A stretch of 53,606 bases of DNA from a virus: the IMG/VR virus record IMGVR_UViG_3300017971_002684, positions 1 to 53,606 of that record; one strand, given 5' to 3'. Position numbers and translations under genes: made by a program. Shown one piece after another: positions 15,540 to 24,620 of this stretch. Below the pieces are notes generated by a model, which saw nothing but the letters and a program-made list of their open reading frames with translations, had not been told where the DNA came from and did no database searches. How positions within the stretch are numbered: the first letter of the stretch is position 1; each line of letters opens with the position of its first letter.

Positions 15540-17075
15540 ATGGCACCCGGAACAACGGAGCCCAAGGCAACGCTCCATCTTGGTGATTGCATTGAAGTTT
15601 TGAGTGGGTTGCCCCCAGAGTGTGTGCAGGCGTGCGTCACGGACCCGCCGGCAGGCATTTCCTTCATGGAGCGGGACTGGGATGATGACAAAGGGGGAAG
15701 GGATGAGTGGATTGAATGGCTCACAAAGGTCATGCGGGAGGTCTACCGCGTGCTGGTGCCTGGAGCCCATGCCCTGGTGTGGGCTCTCCCGCGCACAAGC
15801 CACTGGACCGGCATGGCGCTGGAGAACGCAGGCTTTGAGATTAGGGACCGCATCAGCCACATCTTTGGGCAGGGCTTCCCCAAAAACCACAACGTGAGCA
15901 AGGCGCTGGACAGGATCGCCGGGGCAGAGCGTGAGGTGGTGGGGGTTGTGGCAGGAATGGGGAAACAGAACCCGGAGTGGAACGGAACGGCAGCAGGGCG
16001 GGCGGAAAACTACTTCAAGCCGGAGTATGAAGCCACAGCCCCAGCTACCCCAGAGGCAGAGCAATGGGACGGCTGGGGCACGGCGCTCAAGCCCAGCACA
16101 GAAGACTGGTGGCTTGCCCGCAAGCCCTTCAAGGGCAGCGTGGCTTCCAATGTGCTGGAGTGGGGGACCGGAGCCATCAACATTGATGGGTGTAGGATTT
16201 CACTACAGGGGCAACCATCCCCATCCGCAGAGCGCCGCAAGAGCACCCCCCTCATCAACTACAAAGACGGTGGGCGCTGGCCTGTCCGTACCAGCCCAGA
16301 AACCTTCTCCCAGGAGCGTCCCTCTGAGCAGTTGGGGCGCTGGCCTGCTCATTTCATTTTGAGCCATCACCCAGAGTGCAAGCAAGTAGGAGAAGATGAC
16401 TGGGACTGCCACCCAGATTGCCCGGTGAGGCAGCTTGGGGAGCAGACACAGGGGCAGAGATGTCAAAACCCCTCAAGGACTGGTACAGCTTTTTCCCATG
16501 ATGGTCTGTTCATGCCAGGGCAACCAGACAGGCAACCTCTCCAGCATGATGATGGTGGTGGTGCTTCCCGGTTCTTTTTGAACCTGCCCCCTGTGGACCC
16601 GGACCCTTTCTACTACTGCCCCAAGGCAAATCCAAAGGAGAAGGAGTTGGGCTGTGATGACCGGGATGAGGCGATCTGCAACGACGGGCGCAAAACCAGC
16701 ATAGACAACCCCTACCAGCGTGGTGACACCATGCGGAAAAACGTCCATCCCACCGTCAAGCCCCTGAAGTTGATGCGGTATTTGTGCAGGCTCATCACGC
16801 CCCCTGGAGGCACCGTGTTGGACCCTTTCATGGGATCTGGGAGCACAGGCATGGGGGCGCTCCAGGAGGGCTTCAGCTTCCTTGGGATTGAGCAACAAGA
16901 GGAGTTCTTGGACATTGCCCGCAAGCGGATTGCTTGGGCTCTTGAACAGGCTCCTTTTGAGGAGAAAGAGCGGACCTTGCAGGTGGTCACACAGGATGAA
17001 GACGGGCAGGAGCAGGCAGAGGTGGAGGTCAAAGAAGACCGGCGCCCTGCACAGCAGTTGTCTTTTTTCAAGTGA
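15540..17075 (+). CDS. Beta-class DNA methyltransferase (N6-adenine or N4-cytosine)
   Basis: 511 residues. Motif IV is near the N-terminus as DPPA (35-38) within 'TDPPAGISFMERDWD', a variant of DPPY found in many phage methylases. The SAM-binding motif 'LDPFMGSGST' follows near residues 427-436, with 'HPTVKPLKLMRYL' before it. This motif order (IV, recognition region, I) defines the beta class. The ~390-residue middle is the recognition domain and carries several CxxC-like pairs. The target base and site are not determinable here. It lies between the cytosine methyltransferase and the tailspike and would add a second modification to the phage DNA. The start follows GGAGGAGG. Confidence 0.88.
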   Translation: MAPGTTEPKATLHLGDCIEVLSGLPPECVQACVTDPPAGISFMERDWDDDKGGRDEWIEWLTKVMREVYRVLVPGAHALVWALPRTSHWTGMALENAGFEIRDRISHIFGQGFPKNHNVSKALDRIAGAEREVVGVVAGMGKQNPEWNGTAAGRAENYFKPEYEATAPATPEAEQWDGWGTALKPSTEDWWLARKPFKGSVASNVLEWGTGAINIDGCRISLQGQPSPSAERRKSTPLINYKDGGRWPVRTSPETFSQERPSEQLGRWPAHFILSHHPECKQVGEDDWDCHPDCPVRQLGEQTQGQRCQNPSRTGTAFSHDGLFMPGQPDRQPLQHDDGGGASRFFLNLPPVDPDPFYYCPKANPKEKELGCDDRDEAICNDGRKTSIDNPYQRGDTMRKNVHPTVKPLKLMRYLCRLITPPGGTVLDPFMGSGSTGMGALQEGFSFLGIEQQEEFLDIARKRIAWALEQAPFEEKERTLQVVTQDEDGQEQAEVEVKEDRRPAQQLSFFK

Positions 17076-17110
17076 TTGAGTAGACTGTCTGGGGAGATGG
17101 AGTTGACCTG

Positions 17111-17125
17111 TATTAGTTTCTAATA
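17111..17125 (+). promoter_or_regulatory. Dyad TATTAG-TTT-CTAATA before the tailspike gene
   Basis: A perfect dyad 21 nt upstream of the ATG at 17147. No A-box is present at the expected place. Confidence 0.7.
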
Positions 17126-17146
17126 GACCACCTTTGGGGTGATATC

Positions 17147-20100
17147 ATGGCAAAAAGACCCAACTATGTGCCCACAGAGCGGGTGGACCTGGATGATTTT
17201 CTCTACTCTGTGGCAGACTATCCCTTCAACTTGCAGTCAGACATGAACCGTGCTGTCCTGGGAGCCGGCGTCCTGGAGGGCTTCCGCGTGCGCGTTCTGG
17301 AGCAGTCCGGCGCAAACAAGGGGCGCATTGAGATATCCAACGGGCGTGCCCTGGACTGGGGCGGGCGGTTCCTCAATGCAGAGACAGGGACCATTGCAGA
17401 GCAGGTGGTGCTGTCAGGAGTGGAACAAGAGTTCTGGGTTGAAGTGGAAATCCTGTTCATTGACGCGGACAAGGACGCACGCGCCCTGTGGGATGCGCTG
17501 ATTGACAACACGGCTCCCCTGCCAGACGGGCAAGAGGTGAGCGTCCCGCGTGTGCCAACGCGCAAGATCCCCACCTGGAGGATCAAGCAACCCATCCGCT
17601 CCAACCCGGCAGACAAGAGAACGGAGTCAGGCTACAACCCGGTGGGGTTCTCCCCTTCCACAGAGCATCTGGTCCGGGTGGCTTGCATCCGTACCAACTC
17701 AAGCGGTCACATTGTCTTTGGCTCCCCAGATGATGATGAGTTTGGGAATGCCATTGTGACGCGGGCAACGGCTGAGGGTTCCTCCCGCAAGTTCATCCAG
17801 GCACCTGGGCTGGGGGAGCCCACCCAGCAGGACACCAGCGGCTTTGATCTGGTCTATGGCTACAAGCATTCAGACCAGCGCAACATGTTTTTCTCCCCCC
17901 TCCTGCCGCCCGGACCTTTGGGCTTTTCTCCCCCTGGAGACATTGCAGGCTCCATCTACAACGGCATGTGGATGAGGGACATGGGGTCTTGCCTGGACCA
18001 CTTGATGACCCAGATCGGGCAGATCAAGGACGGGGCTGGACCCACGGATTTTGGGCAGTACCATGATGGACTGGTCCAGGAGTTTGGACCCAACCTGGAG
18101 TACCTCACGCTCAAAGAGGTCTATGACAACTCTTCCTCTGGCTCCCCCTTCAATGTGGACCCAGACCAGTTCATTGGATGCACCATTCAGGTCACTAGCG
18201 GGCACTGGGCGGGCTTCTATGCAGAGATACAGAACAATGAGCGCACAGCCCTTGACGGCACCACAAAGCTGTGGCTGGGGCGCAAGAGCGGCATTCCTGA
18301 GTGGAGGGATGGCATAGCTGGCAACCCAACATGTAGGGTGGTCCAGCACAAGCAAAAGAACTGGCTGGCGCCGCCCACGCCGGACTCTGCCAACCGGGGG
18401 CTCAACGCCCTGGACACTGAGGTTGTGGGAGCCCGCACAGACTACTGGTCCAACATAGGTTTCACCTACCTACGCAACCGGCTGGATGCAGGGAAGCTGG
18501 CAACCTTGACTGTAGCGCCGGAGGACACCCCCGATCTGACAACGGGTGATCCTTCCACCGCAGGCCACCCCAGGGCGGACGTGTTCTATGACAATGCTAA
18601 CATCAGAGCCACCGTCAAGGCGGTGGCAGAGGACAAGGGAGGGCGCATCCACTTCAGGCAGGGAACCTATGACTTTGTGGACCAGGAGCCTGCCACAACT
18701 GTTTTTGAGCTCTCTGGGGCAGAGGGTGTCATCTTTGAAGGGGAGGGACCAGACAAGACCATCCTCAAGTACATCAACACTTCCAGCCCAGTGGAAACCC
18801 GGACCATCTTCAGTTTGGCAAACTGCCAGGACATCATCTTTAAGGACATGAAGTTTCATTCCACTGGCACGCCATTCCAGATGACCGGATGCAGCAGGAT
18901 CTTTTTCATCAACTGTGAGTTTGAGGGGGATTTTGTGGACGCTGACACCCCCGTTGTGGACCTGGGGAGCGCCCTGTTTTGCCTCTTTGACTCCTGCCGG
19001 TTCTATGTGGTTGGGGAGGGCTTGAGTGCCTCCTCTTTTGGTGCCAGCATGATGCGCTACTGCCGCTTTTTCCAGCGCACGGCTTTGTCTACCCAACTCA
19101 AGTACGCTGTGGATCTTGGCAAGGTGGAGTTTTCCCATGTGGAGCACAACTACTTCAGCGGGTACTCCTCAGAGGCAGGAGTGCAGTGTGAGAACTTCAC
19201 CTCTTCCCACTTCAACAACAACATCTTTGCCAGCACAGTGGCAAGCGGTGGTGACGGGCAGTTCTATGTTTGGAGCAGGGTGGAGTATTCCTTGATCGTC
19301 AACAACACCATGCGGAATGACTCCTCTGTGGCAGACAACCAGACCTTTGCCGCCATGAAGCTGAACCGGGTAGTCTACAGCAAGGTGGAGGGGCTCATCA
19401 TCACAGGGGTCAAAGGGGGTGTTTCTATCACTGACAGCTTCACCTATTCCTATATGGGCAACATCCGGGCGGCGCTGACACCGGACGCTCTGGGGATCAC
19501 TGTGGGCGGGACGTTTGAGAACAGCGTGATAGACAGGTGCTATCTGCGCCATGACGGTGGAACTTCTGCAAGGGGGATCTACCTGACAGGCAGAGTCTAC
19601 AACGGCTTTGTGGTGGGCAATGATATCCGTGGGTCCGCCAGCATTGGCAACGCCATTGAAATAGCTTCCAATGATGTGAACAACGCAGTCATCAAGGGCA
19701 ACATCATAGACACTGTGAATGGTGGGATCTACATCAACGGAGCCACCAGTGGCACGTCCCTGTTCATCCATGACAATCTGGTCCGCAACTCCAGTGTGGC
19801 GGCGTTTTATTTCAAGTTCAACACGTTCATGGAGCATGTGTCCATTGTAGGCAACAAGGCTCCAGGAGTGTCCAACCTTGGAATGGCATTTGATGTGACG
19901 GGCACAAACCTTGGGCAGTTCCTCATCAGTGGCAACACCATTGTTGCCACGGGCAGGGCGCTGGAGGTTCTGTCCACCAGTGGTGGCTACATGATTTACA
20001 GTCAGATCACCAACAACCTGTTCTCCTCTGCCAACTACAGTCCTGTGGCTATTGGAACTACTGCCACCAGTGCCGTGCCCACCTCCACAGGTGCCCCAGG

Positions 20101-20803
20101 CACCTCTTTTGAATTCCAGTCATCTCTTTTCAAACACAACATCTGTCATGCTTCTGGTTCAACCCTGGGGAACCTCTGGTTTGCGTACCTGGACAAGGCT
20201 GTGGTGGACAACAACTTGGTGGTGGGGAACCAAGTGACCCGCTCTTTGCAGGTTGTTGAGTACCTTCAAGACTCTTCCATCAGCCTCAACATGGTGCAGG
20301 CATGGACCAATCCTGCAAGCGGGATCTACCTGGAAACCAAATCAGACGGGAAAGTGCGGCTCATTGGCAACCATGTGATGGTAGAGCGGACGGGCGCGTC
20401 TGGTATCAAGGGGATCTATCTCTATGGGACTGCCACGGCGGGCGGTCATGTGGTAGCCAACAACCAGTGCTTTGGTCCAGGCCAGTCAGAGACGGGCTCC
20501 CGTGGTTTTGACCTTGCCAACATCCAAAGCAGTACCATTGTTGGGAACTATGAAGAGGACTTCCAGTCTGGCTACCATTGCCGTGACGCTGACAACTGTA
20601 TGGTGTCTGGCAACATGGCAAAGAACAATGATGACACTGTGGGCTACTATGTGTTTACAGACGCCACCCGTTGCCGTGGCGGCAGCTTGATCACAGGAGT
20701 CAGCGGTGTGCCGGCGGCTCCCACGGGCTTCTTTGGTGATCCGGGTCCGGGAGCCGGTGACGCCCGGAACAGCATCAGTCCATACAACATGTGGGCAACA
20801 TGA
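17147..20803 (+). CDS. Beta-helix tailspike protein
   Basis: 1218 residues. The N-terminal ~180 residues ('NYVPTERVDLDDFLYSVAD') resemble a virion-attachment domain. From about 480 to 1160 the chain has the short, repetitive N-rich and V/I-rich turns of a right-handed parallel beta-helix ('VIKGNIID', 'FVVGNDIRG', 'SLFIHDNLVRNSS'), as in pectate-lyase-like phage tailspikes. Such spikes bind and often cleave surface polysaccharide; the active site cannot be picked out. There is no signal peptide. The gene is followed by a strong hairpin and is preceded by GGGGTGAT. A trimeric depolymerase or adhesin is the likely role. Confidence 0.8.
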   Translation: MAKRPNYVPTERVDLDDFLYSVADYPFNLQSDMNRAVLGAGVLEGFRVRVLEQSGANKGRIEISNGRALDWGGRFLNAETGTIAEQVVLSGVEQEFWVEVEILFIDADKDARALWDALIDNTAPLPDGQEVSVPRVPTRKIPTWRIKQPIRSNPADKRTESGYNPVGFSPSTEHLVRVACIRTNSSGHIVFGSPDDDEFGNAIVTRATAEGSSRKFIQAPGLGEPTQQDTSGFDLVYGYKHSDQRNMFFSPLLPPGPLGFSPPGDIAGSIYNGMWMRDMGSCLDHLMTQIGQIKDGAGPTDFGQYHDGLVQEFGPNLEYLTLKEVYDNSSSGSPFNVDPDQFIGCTIQVTSGHWAGFYAEIQNNERTALDGTTKLWLGRKSGIPEWRDGIAGNPTCRVVQHKQKNWLAPPTPDSANRGLNALDTEVVGARTDYWSNIGFTYLRNRLDAGKLATLTVAPEDTPDLTTGDPSTAGHPRADVFYDNANIRATVKAVAEDKGGRIHFRQGTYDFVDQEPATTVFELSGAEGVIFEGEGPDKTILKYINTSSPVETRTIFSLANCQDIIFKDMKFHSTGTPFQMTGCSRIFFINCEFEGDFVDADTPVVDLGSALFCLFDSCRFYVVGEGLSASSFGASMMRYCRFFQRTALSTQLKYAVDLGKVEFSHVEHNYFSGYSSEAGVQCENFTSSHFNNNIFASTVASGGDGQFYVWSRVEYSLIVNNTMRNDSSVADNQTFAAMKLNRVVYSKVEGLIITGVKGGVSITDSFTYSYMGNIRAALTPDALGITVGGTFENSVIDRCYLRHDGGTSARGIYLTGRVYNGFVVGNDIRGSASIGNAIEIASNDVNNAVIKGNIIDTVNGGIYINGATSGTSLFIHDNLVRNSSVAAFYFKFNTFMEHVSIVGNKAPGVSNLGMAFDVTGTNLGQFLISGNTIVATGRALEVLSTSGGYMIYSQITNNLFSSANYSPVAIGTTATSAVPTSTGAPGTSFEFQSSLFKHNICHASGSTLGNLWFAYLDKAVVDNNLVVGNQVTRSLQVVEYLQDSSISLNMVQAWTNPASGIYLETKSDGKVRLIGNHVMVERTGASGIKGIYLYGTATAGGHVVANNQCFGPGQSETGSRGFDLANIQSSTIVGNYEEDFQSGYHCRDADNCMVSGNMAKNNDDTVGYYVFTDATRCRGGSLITGVSGVPAAPTGFFGDPGPGAGDARNSISPYNMWAT

Positions 20804-20869
20804 TGAAAGTGTGCTACAACAAAGGAAACCTGCTGGTTTCATCCTAAACAGGTTTCTTGTCTTGGTTTC

Positions 20870-20905
20870 AGAATGCCCACCTACCTTGCCTTTGGTGGGC
20901 ATTCT
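20870..20905 (+). terminator. Rho-independent-type terminator after the tailspike
   Basis: A 12-bp perfect stem (20870-20881 with 20894-20905) around a 12-nt loop, 66 bases after the tailspike stop and followed by a T-rich stretch (CATTTGTTCTGTT). It is well placed to end the structural transcript. Confidence 0.75.
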
Positions 20906-20929
20906 CATTTGTTCTGTTGGAGTTCTGTC

Positions 20930-21553
20930 ATGAGTGACCAAAAGAGAATCATCACGGACACTTCCCAGTCCACCCCTTCTCCCTTCCAGAAAGATCCGCC
21001 TGGTGTCATTCAGGTGCGCTCCATTCAGGGGCACACCTACTTCCTTGGGTTGCGTGAGATTATCCCAGAGGATTTGATGTGGCGCAGGCAAAACTCCAGG
21101 GTTCCTGCGCTTGTGTGCTTGCAGAAGGACAATAGCTGTGACTGTCCCTATGGGTGCGTGAAAAAGATGAGTGCCCGGTGCATCTGGCTGTTCCGGCGGC
21201 GTCCCAAGCTGAAGCAGATCATGATCTGCATCAAGCGGGAGGAGTCAGAGTTGCAGCGCCCACTCCCACCTTTCCGGCACACAATGGGGATGGTCCGCCC
21301 GTACACAGTGGAGGACATGGAGAAGGGGATCAGCCGCTACAGGCATGAGCGCATGATGCGGGAGCAGTTTGAAGACCAGTTCCAGCGCAAGGTGCCACGC
21401 ATCTGGATTGTTCGCATCCCCTCCAACTTCACTGAACAGCCACAGCCCTACACCATTTTCAGGGGCAACTATGACGGGCTGTGTCAGGCACTCAAGCCAT
21501 CATACCCAGAGGACATTCTGGTGGACGTGAGCTACTGGTCTGGTTCTTTCTGA
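20930..21553 (+). CDS. Protein of unknown function with a Cys cluster
   Basis: 207 residues. The ATG at 20930 is preferred because GGAG lies 7 nt upstream, whereas the frame is also open through the terminator hairpin. A 'CDCPYGC...C' cluster near residue 65 and a basic patch ('FRRRPKLKQ') suggest metal and nucleic-acid binding. The C-terminal half is helical then beta. No family is recognised. GTTCTGTT precedes it, as in four other leaders. It opens the replication and accessory half of the window. Confidence 0.6.
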   Translation: MSDQKRIITDTSQSTPSPFQKDPPGVIQVRSIQGHTYFLGLREIIPEDLMWRRQNSRVPALVCLQKDNSCDCPYGCVKKMSARCIWLFRRRPKLKQIMICIKREESELQRPLPPFRHTMGMVRPYTVEDMEKGISRYRHERMMREQFEDQFQRKVPRIWIVRIPSNFTEQPQPYTIFRGNYDGLCQALKPSYPEDILVDVSYWSGSF

Positions 21554-21578
21554 AAAATTGCCCTTCTGTCTACTAAGT
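21553..21578 (+). promoter_or_regulatory. Composite element, degenerate: AAAAATT-N11-TACTAAG
   Basis: The A-box begins inside the TGA stop of the preceding gene (TGAAAAATT), and the downstream half at exactly 11 nt is TACTAAG without the second dyad arm. The next ATG is at 21614. Confidence 0.6.
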
Positions 21579-21613
21579 TACTCCAGACAACAAAACCAGC
21601 ACAGGAGGTGTGC

Positions 21614-22192
21614 ATGAGTGCAAAACTTGGAGGAAAAGCTGGGGACGGGCTCCCCCAGATTGGCGGAAAATCAGGAAAAACAACAATCCCCAGAGCGGCG
21701 CCACCGCCCGTGAAGATGACAGACAAGACCCGTCCTGCCACAGTGGACCCAGCCCAGCTTGTGAACATTGATGACATTCCGGCTCTGTTCAAGACCATTG
21801 AGCGCATGATGCGGGGGTTGCGTGACCTCAACGCAGAGATGTTGCTGAGGATGGGCTCTGGGGAAGAGGTGTGGCTGGTGCCAGCGTACACACAGGAGCC
21901 AGGGGAGGACGGGCGCAAGGAAATTTCTTTTGAGGATGCTGCCAAGATCACGGTGCTCTGTGCATCCTTTGGTGGGACAGTGGAGTCCTTGCGCTTTCTG
22001 AGCCCAGAGGAGCGTGTGACGCCCCCAGAGGAGCCAGAGCAGGATGATGACGCCTCCCCGCCTCCACCGCCCCTTCCTGGAGCCTCTGCGTCCTCTGTGA
22101 AGGTTTCTGTGGAGTGTGCAGACCCGGAAGACCCCCCAAAAGACGGACCAGAGAAGGTGGACACCAAGAACCAGGGATCGCTTTTTAGCTGA
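21614..22192 (+). CDS. Protein of unknown function
   Basis: 192 residues. The ATG at 21614 is chosen over an upstream GTG because AGGAGGTG lies 5 nt before it. The N-terminal ~45 residues are flexible (Gly/Lys/Pro). Residues about 50-130 form the folded part ('NIDDIPALFKTIERMMRGLRDLN', 'ISFEDAAKITVLCASFGG'). The tail is Pro- and Asp-rich (a PPPPP run) and probably disordered. No known motif was found. It shares the transcription direction and element type with the following tagged protein. Confidence 0.6.
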   Translation: MSAKLGGKAGDGLPQIGGKSGKTTIPRAAPPPVKMTDKTRPATVDPAQLVNIDDIPALFKTIERMMRGLRDLNAEMLLRMGSGEEVWLVPAYTQEPGEDGRKEISFEDAAKITVLCASFGGTVESLRFLSPEERVTPPEEPEQDDDASPPPPPLPGASASSVKVSVECADPEDPPKDGPEKVDTKNQGSLFS

Positions 22193-22200
22193 GTCCTCTG

Positions 22201-22233
22201 AAAAATTGCCTTTGTTCGTATTAGGTTCTAATA
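22201..22233 (+). promoter_or_regulatory. Composite element: AAAAATT-N11-TATTAG-GTT-CTAATA
   Basis: A full copy with CTG before the A-box and a perfect dyad. The ATG of the next gene is 23 nt after the dyad. Confidence 0.8.
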
Positions 22234-22256
22234 GGCAAGGTAAAACGGAGGTGAAA

Positions 22257-23048
22257 ATGATTGAGCAACAACTACAGTTTTCAGAGCAAAGCGTCAAGAT
22301 GGCTTTGAGTTCCAAGAGGTTCCTGGCTGAGGCGTGTGTGGAGACGGTCCTGATGGAAGCTGACTTCCCCCACATTCTGGAGCAGGTGCGCGGGTGGGAT
22401 TTGACCCGGAAAAAGCGCACGATCATGAATGTGTTGAAGACCCACACTCCAGCAGAGTGTGTTGATTTCAGGGGCTTGCGGATGTTCTCCACCACAGAAT
22501 GGTGGATTGCCATTGTCAAGTTGACCCCCACGTTCAGCACAGGACTGCGGAAGGACCAGGACGTGTTCCTGCTTTTGCGCGGCTGGAACAACGTGCATGG
22601 CATTGCTGTGGACTGTCCGTCTTTTGGGACCAAGGACATGCTGCAAGAGGAGATGGCGGAGAAGATTGAGCCCAAGCGTGACAAGGGCTACAGGGTGATC
22701 TTTACGCTGGAGAACCTTGCTCTGGGGACGGGTGGTGTTGCTCTGCCCGCCATTCCTGGCCTTTCTGAACCAGTGCCGGACCCCACCCTTTCATCCGTTG
22801 AGGAACTGATGAAGTCTGTGGATGAGGATGAGGAGGAAGAGGTCACACTGCCGCCCAAGGCTTCCAAGAAAAAGCCCAAGGTCAAAAAGAAAAGCGCCTC
22901 CAAGAAAAAGAAGGATGAGGAGAAGGTGAAGGTGGATGAGACACCGCAGCCATCCCCAGAAGAGGCGGACACTGCCCAGGAAGAGATGGAGCGCAAGAAG
23001 CGCCTGCGGGAAAAGATGAAAAAGAAGAGGAAAGAAAGTGAGTGGTAA
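22257..23048 (+). CDS. Unknown protein with shared C-terminal SEW tag
   Basis: 263 residues starting at the ATG after GGAGGTG. Residues 1-165 are a folded domain of unknown family ('RFLAEACVETVLMEADFPHILEQV'). Residues about 185-240 are a charged, disordered linker with alternating Asp/Glu and Lys runs. The last residues, 'KKRLREKMKKKRKESEW', recur on the proteins ending at 36792 and 50113. The codons of the tag include the ribosome binding site and GTG start of the helicase gene (23038). The tag is probably a docking or localisation signal; the linker would expose it. The body shows no enzyme motif. Confidence 0.65.
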   Translation: MIEQQLQFSEQSVKMALSSKRFLAEACVETVLMEADFPHILEQVRGWDLTRKKRTIMNVLKTHTPAECVDFRGLRMFSTTEWWIAIVKLTPTFSTGLRKDQDVFLLLRGWNNVHGIAVDCPSFGTKDMLQEEMAEKIEPKRDKGYRVIFTLENLALGTGGVALPAIPGLSEPVPDPTLSSVEELMKSVDEDEEEEVTLPPKASKKKPKVKKKSASKKKKDEEKVKVDETPQPSPEEADTAQEEMERKKRLREKMKKKRKESEW

Positions 23049-24618
23049 ACTGAAACTACACATCCGCCCAGAGCGGTCTTCCATTCTGGAGGGGCTCAAC
23101 GCCAAGGCTCACAGCATTGTGAAGACCCTCTGCCGGTTCCGCCCCAAAGGGTTCCGGTTCTCTGAGAAGTACAAGAGGGGGCTCTGGGACGGGTGGATCA
23201 ATCTGGCAAAGACCTATGGCGTCAACAAGACCTACTTCCCCACGGGGCTGGCTCCGCAGGTCTACCAACTTCTGGAGAATGAGGGAGTGCGCCCCCAAGT
23301 AGAGAACCTGCGCGTCAAGCCCTCTCCTTCCCGCAAGCCTTTGGTAGATGATCTGGATGGGATCACGTTGCGTGACTACCAGGAGGAACTGGTCCTGTCT
23401 ATCACGGAGCCCACCATGATGTCAGACGGGATCTTCTCCTCCGTGGGTCCGGACTACATTCACATTTTTGATGGAACGGGGAAGCCCACGCACTACCGCA
23501 ATCCAGGGATGGGGATTTGGGACTCTGCCACCGGCTCCGGCAAGACGGAAGCTGCCGCCATGTTGGTGGGAAGACTGGCTGTCCCTACCCTCTTTCTGGT
23601 CTATGGAAATGACCTTGTGACCCAGACAGCAGAGCGGTTCCGTGCCCGCCTTGGCACCTGGATGAGGGACCAGGGTGTCCGTGTTGGAGTGACCATTGAC
23701 GGCAACCTCAACACAGGGTTCATCACCGTGGCGTCCAGTGCAACGCTGGCGGCGCTGGTCAAAAACAATGACAAAAAGACATTAAACTGGCTCAAGACAA
23801 TCCAGTTGCTCATCCTGGATGAAGCCCACCAGGGCGCAGCAGACCGGGTTCAGAACGTGGCAGGCAAGTGTCCAGCCTACTACAGGATCGGGATGAGCGG
23901 GACGCCCCTGAGCCGCTCAGACGGGCAAGACCTGAAGATTGTAGGAGCCTTTGGAGATGTGACTGTGAAGATCACCAACGCCCAGATGCTTGAGAAAGAA
24001 GTGATCCCCCCTGCCAAAATCTACCTGTTTCCAGTCAAGGGGGACATCAAAGCCCCCCGTGGGACGCCCTGGGATCGCATCTATGAGGATGGGGTGGTCT
24101 ATCATTCCCCCCGGAACCTGCTTATCATCCGGCTGGTCCAGCGTGCCTATGCAGAGGGCAAGCGTGTGCTGGTCATCTTCAAGCGGCACGCCCACGGGGA
24201 ACTGCTCTCCCAGCTTCTTTGGTGTGAGGAAGACGTGCATGGTGAGCACACATTCATCCCCCATGAGGTGTTGCAGGGCACCCCCATCCAGCATGAGCGT
24301 GTGGACGGGCGTGATGCAGAAGACCACCGGCAGGATGCGATCAAGCAGTTCCGGGCGGGGATCTTCAAGGTCTTGTTGGCTTCAGAAATTTTCAACACCG
24401 GGCTGGATATCCCGGAGGTTGACGTGTTGATCAATGCGGCTGGCTCCAAAGAAGTGATCCCGGTCAAACAGAGGCTTGGCAGGGGGCTCCGTGGTGACAG
24501 CTTGGAAATGTATGATTTTGCAGACCTACAGCACAAAACCCTTGCCTCACATGCGCGGGAGCGGCTGCGTATCTATCAGGGGGAGTCCTGCTTTGAGGTT
24601 TTGCCAGGAGAGTTGTAG
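23038..24618 (+). CDS. uvsW: Superfamily 2 helicase, UvsW-like
   Basis: 526 residues beginning at GTG (23038), which overlaps the previous gene by 11 bases, with AGAGG 7 nt upstream. Motif I 'ATGSGKT' is at about 163-169, motif II 'LDEAHQ' at 260-265, motif III 'MSGTP', and motif VI 'QRLGRGLRG' near 479-487. The N-terminal ~110 residues ('GFRFSEKYKRGLWDGWINL') match the DNA-binding head of T4 UvsW-type helicases. UvsW unwinds R-loops and branched DNA and moves the phage to recombination-dependent replication. The presence of RecA, SbcCD and SSB genes in the window fits this role. Confidence 0.88.
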   Translation: MSGKLKLHIRPERSSILEGLNAKAHSIVKTLCRFRPKGFRFSEKYKRGLWDGWINLAKTYGVNKTYFPTGLAPQVYQLLENEGVRPQVENLRVKPSPSRKPLVDDLDGITLRDYQEELVLSITEPTMMSDGIFSSVGPDYIHIFDGTGKPTHYRNPGMGIWDSATGSGKTEAAAMLVGRLAVPTLFLVYGNDLVTQTAERFRARLGTWMRDQGVRVGVTIDGNLNTGFITVASSATLAALVKNNDKKTLNWLKTIQLLILDEAHQGAADRVQNVAGKCPAYYRIGMSGTPLSRSDGQDLKIVGAFGDVTVKITNAQMLEKEVIPPAKIYLFPVKGDIKAPRGTPWDRIYEDGVVYHSPRNLLIIRLVQRAYAEGKRVLVIFKRHAHGELLSQLLWCEEDVHGEHTFIPHEVLQGTPIQHERVDGRDAEDHRQDAIKQFRAGIFKVLLASEIFNTGLDIPEVDVLINAAGSKEVIPVKQRLGRGLRGDSLEMYDFADLQHKTLASHARERLRIYQGESCFEVLPGEL

Positions 24619-24620
24619 AG

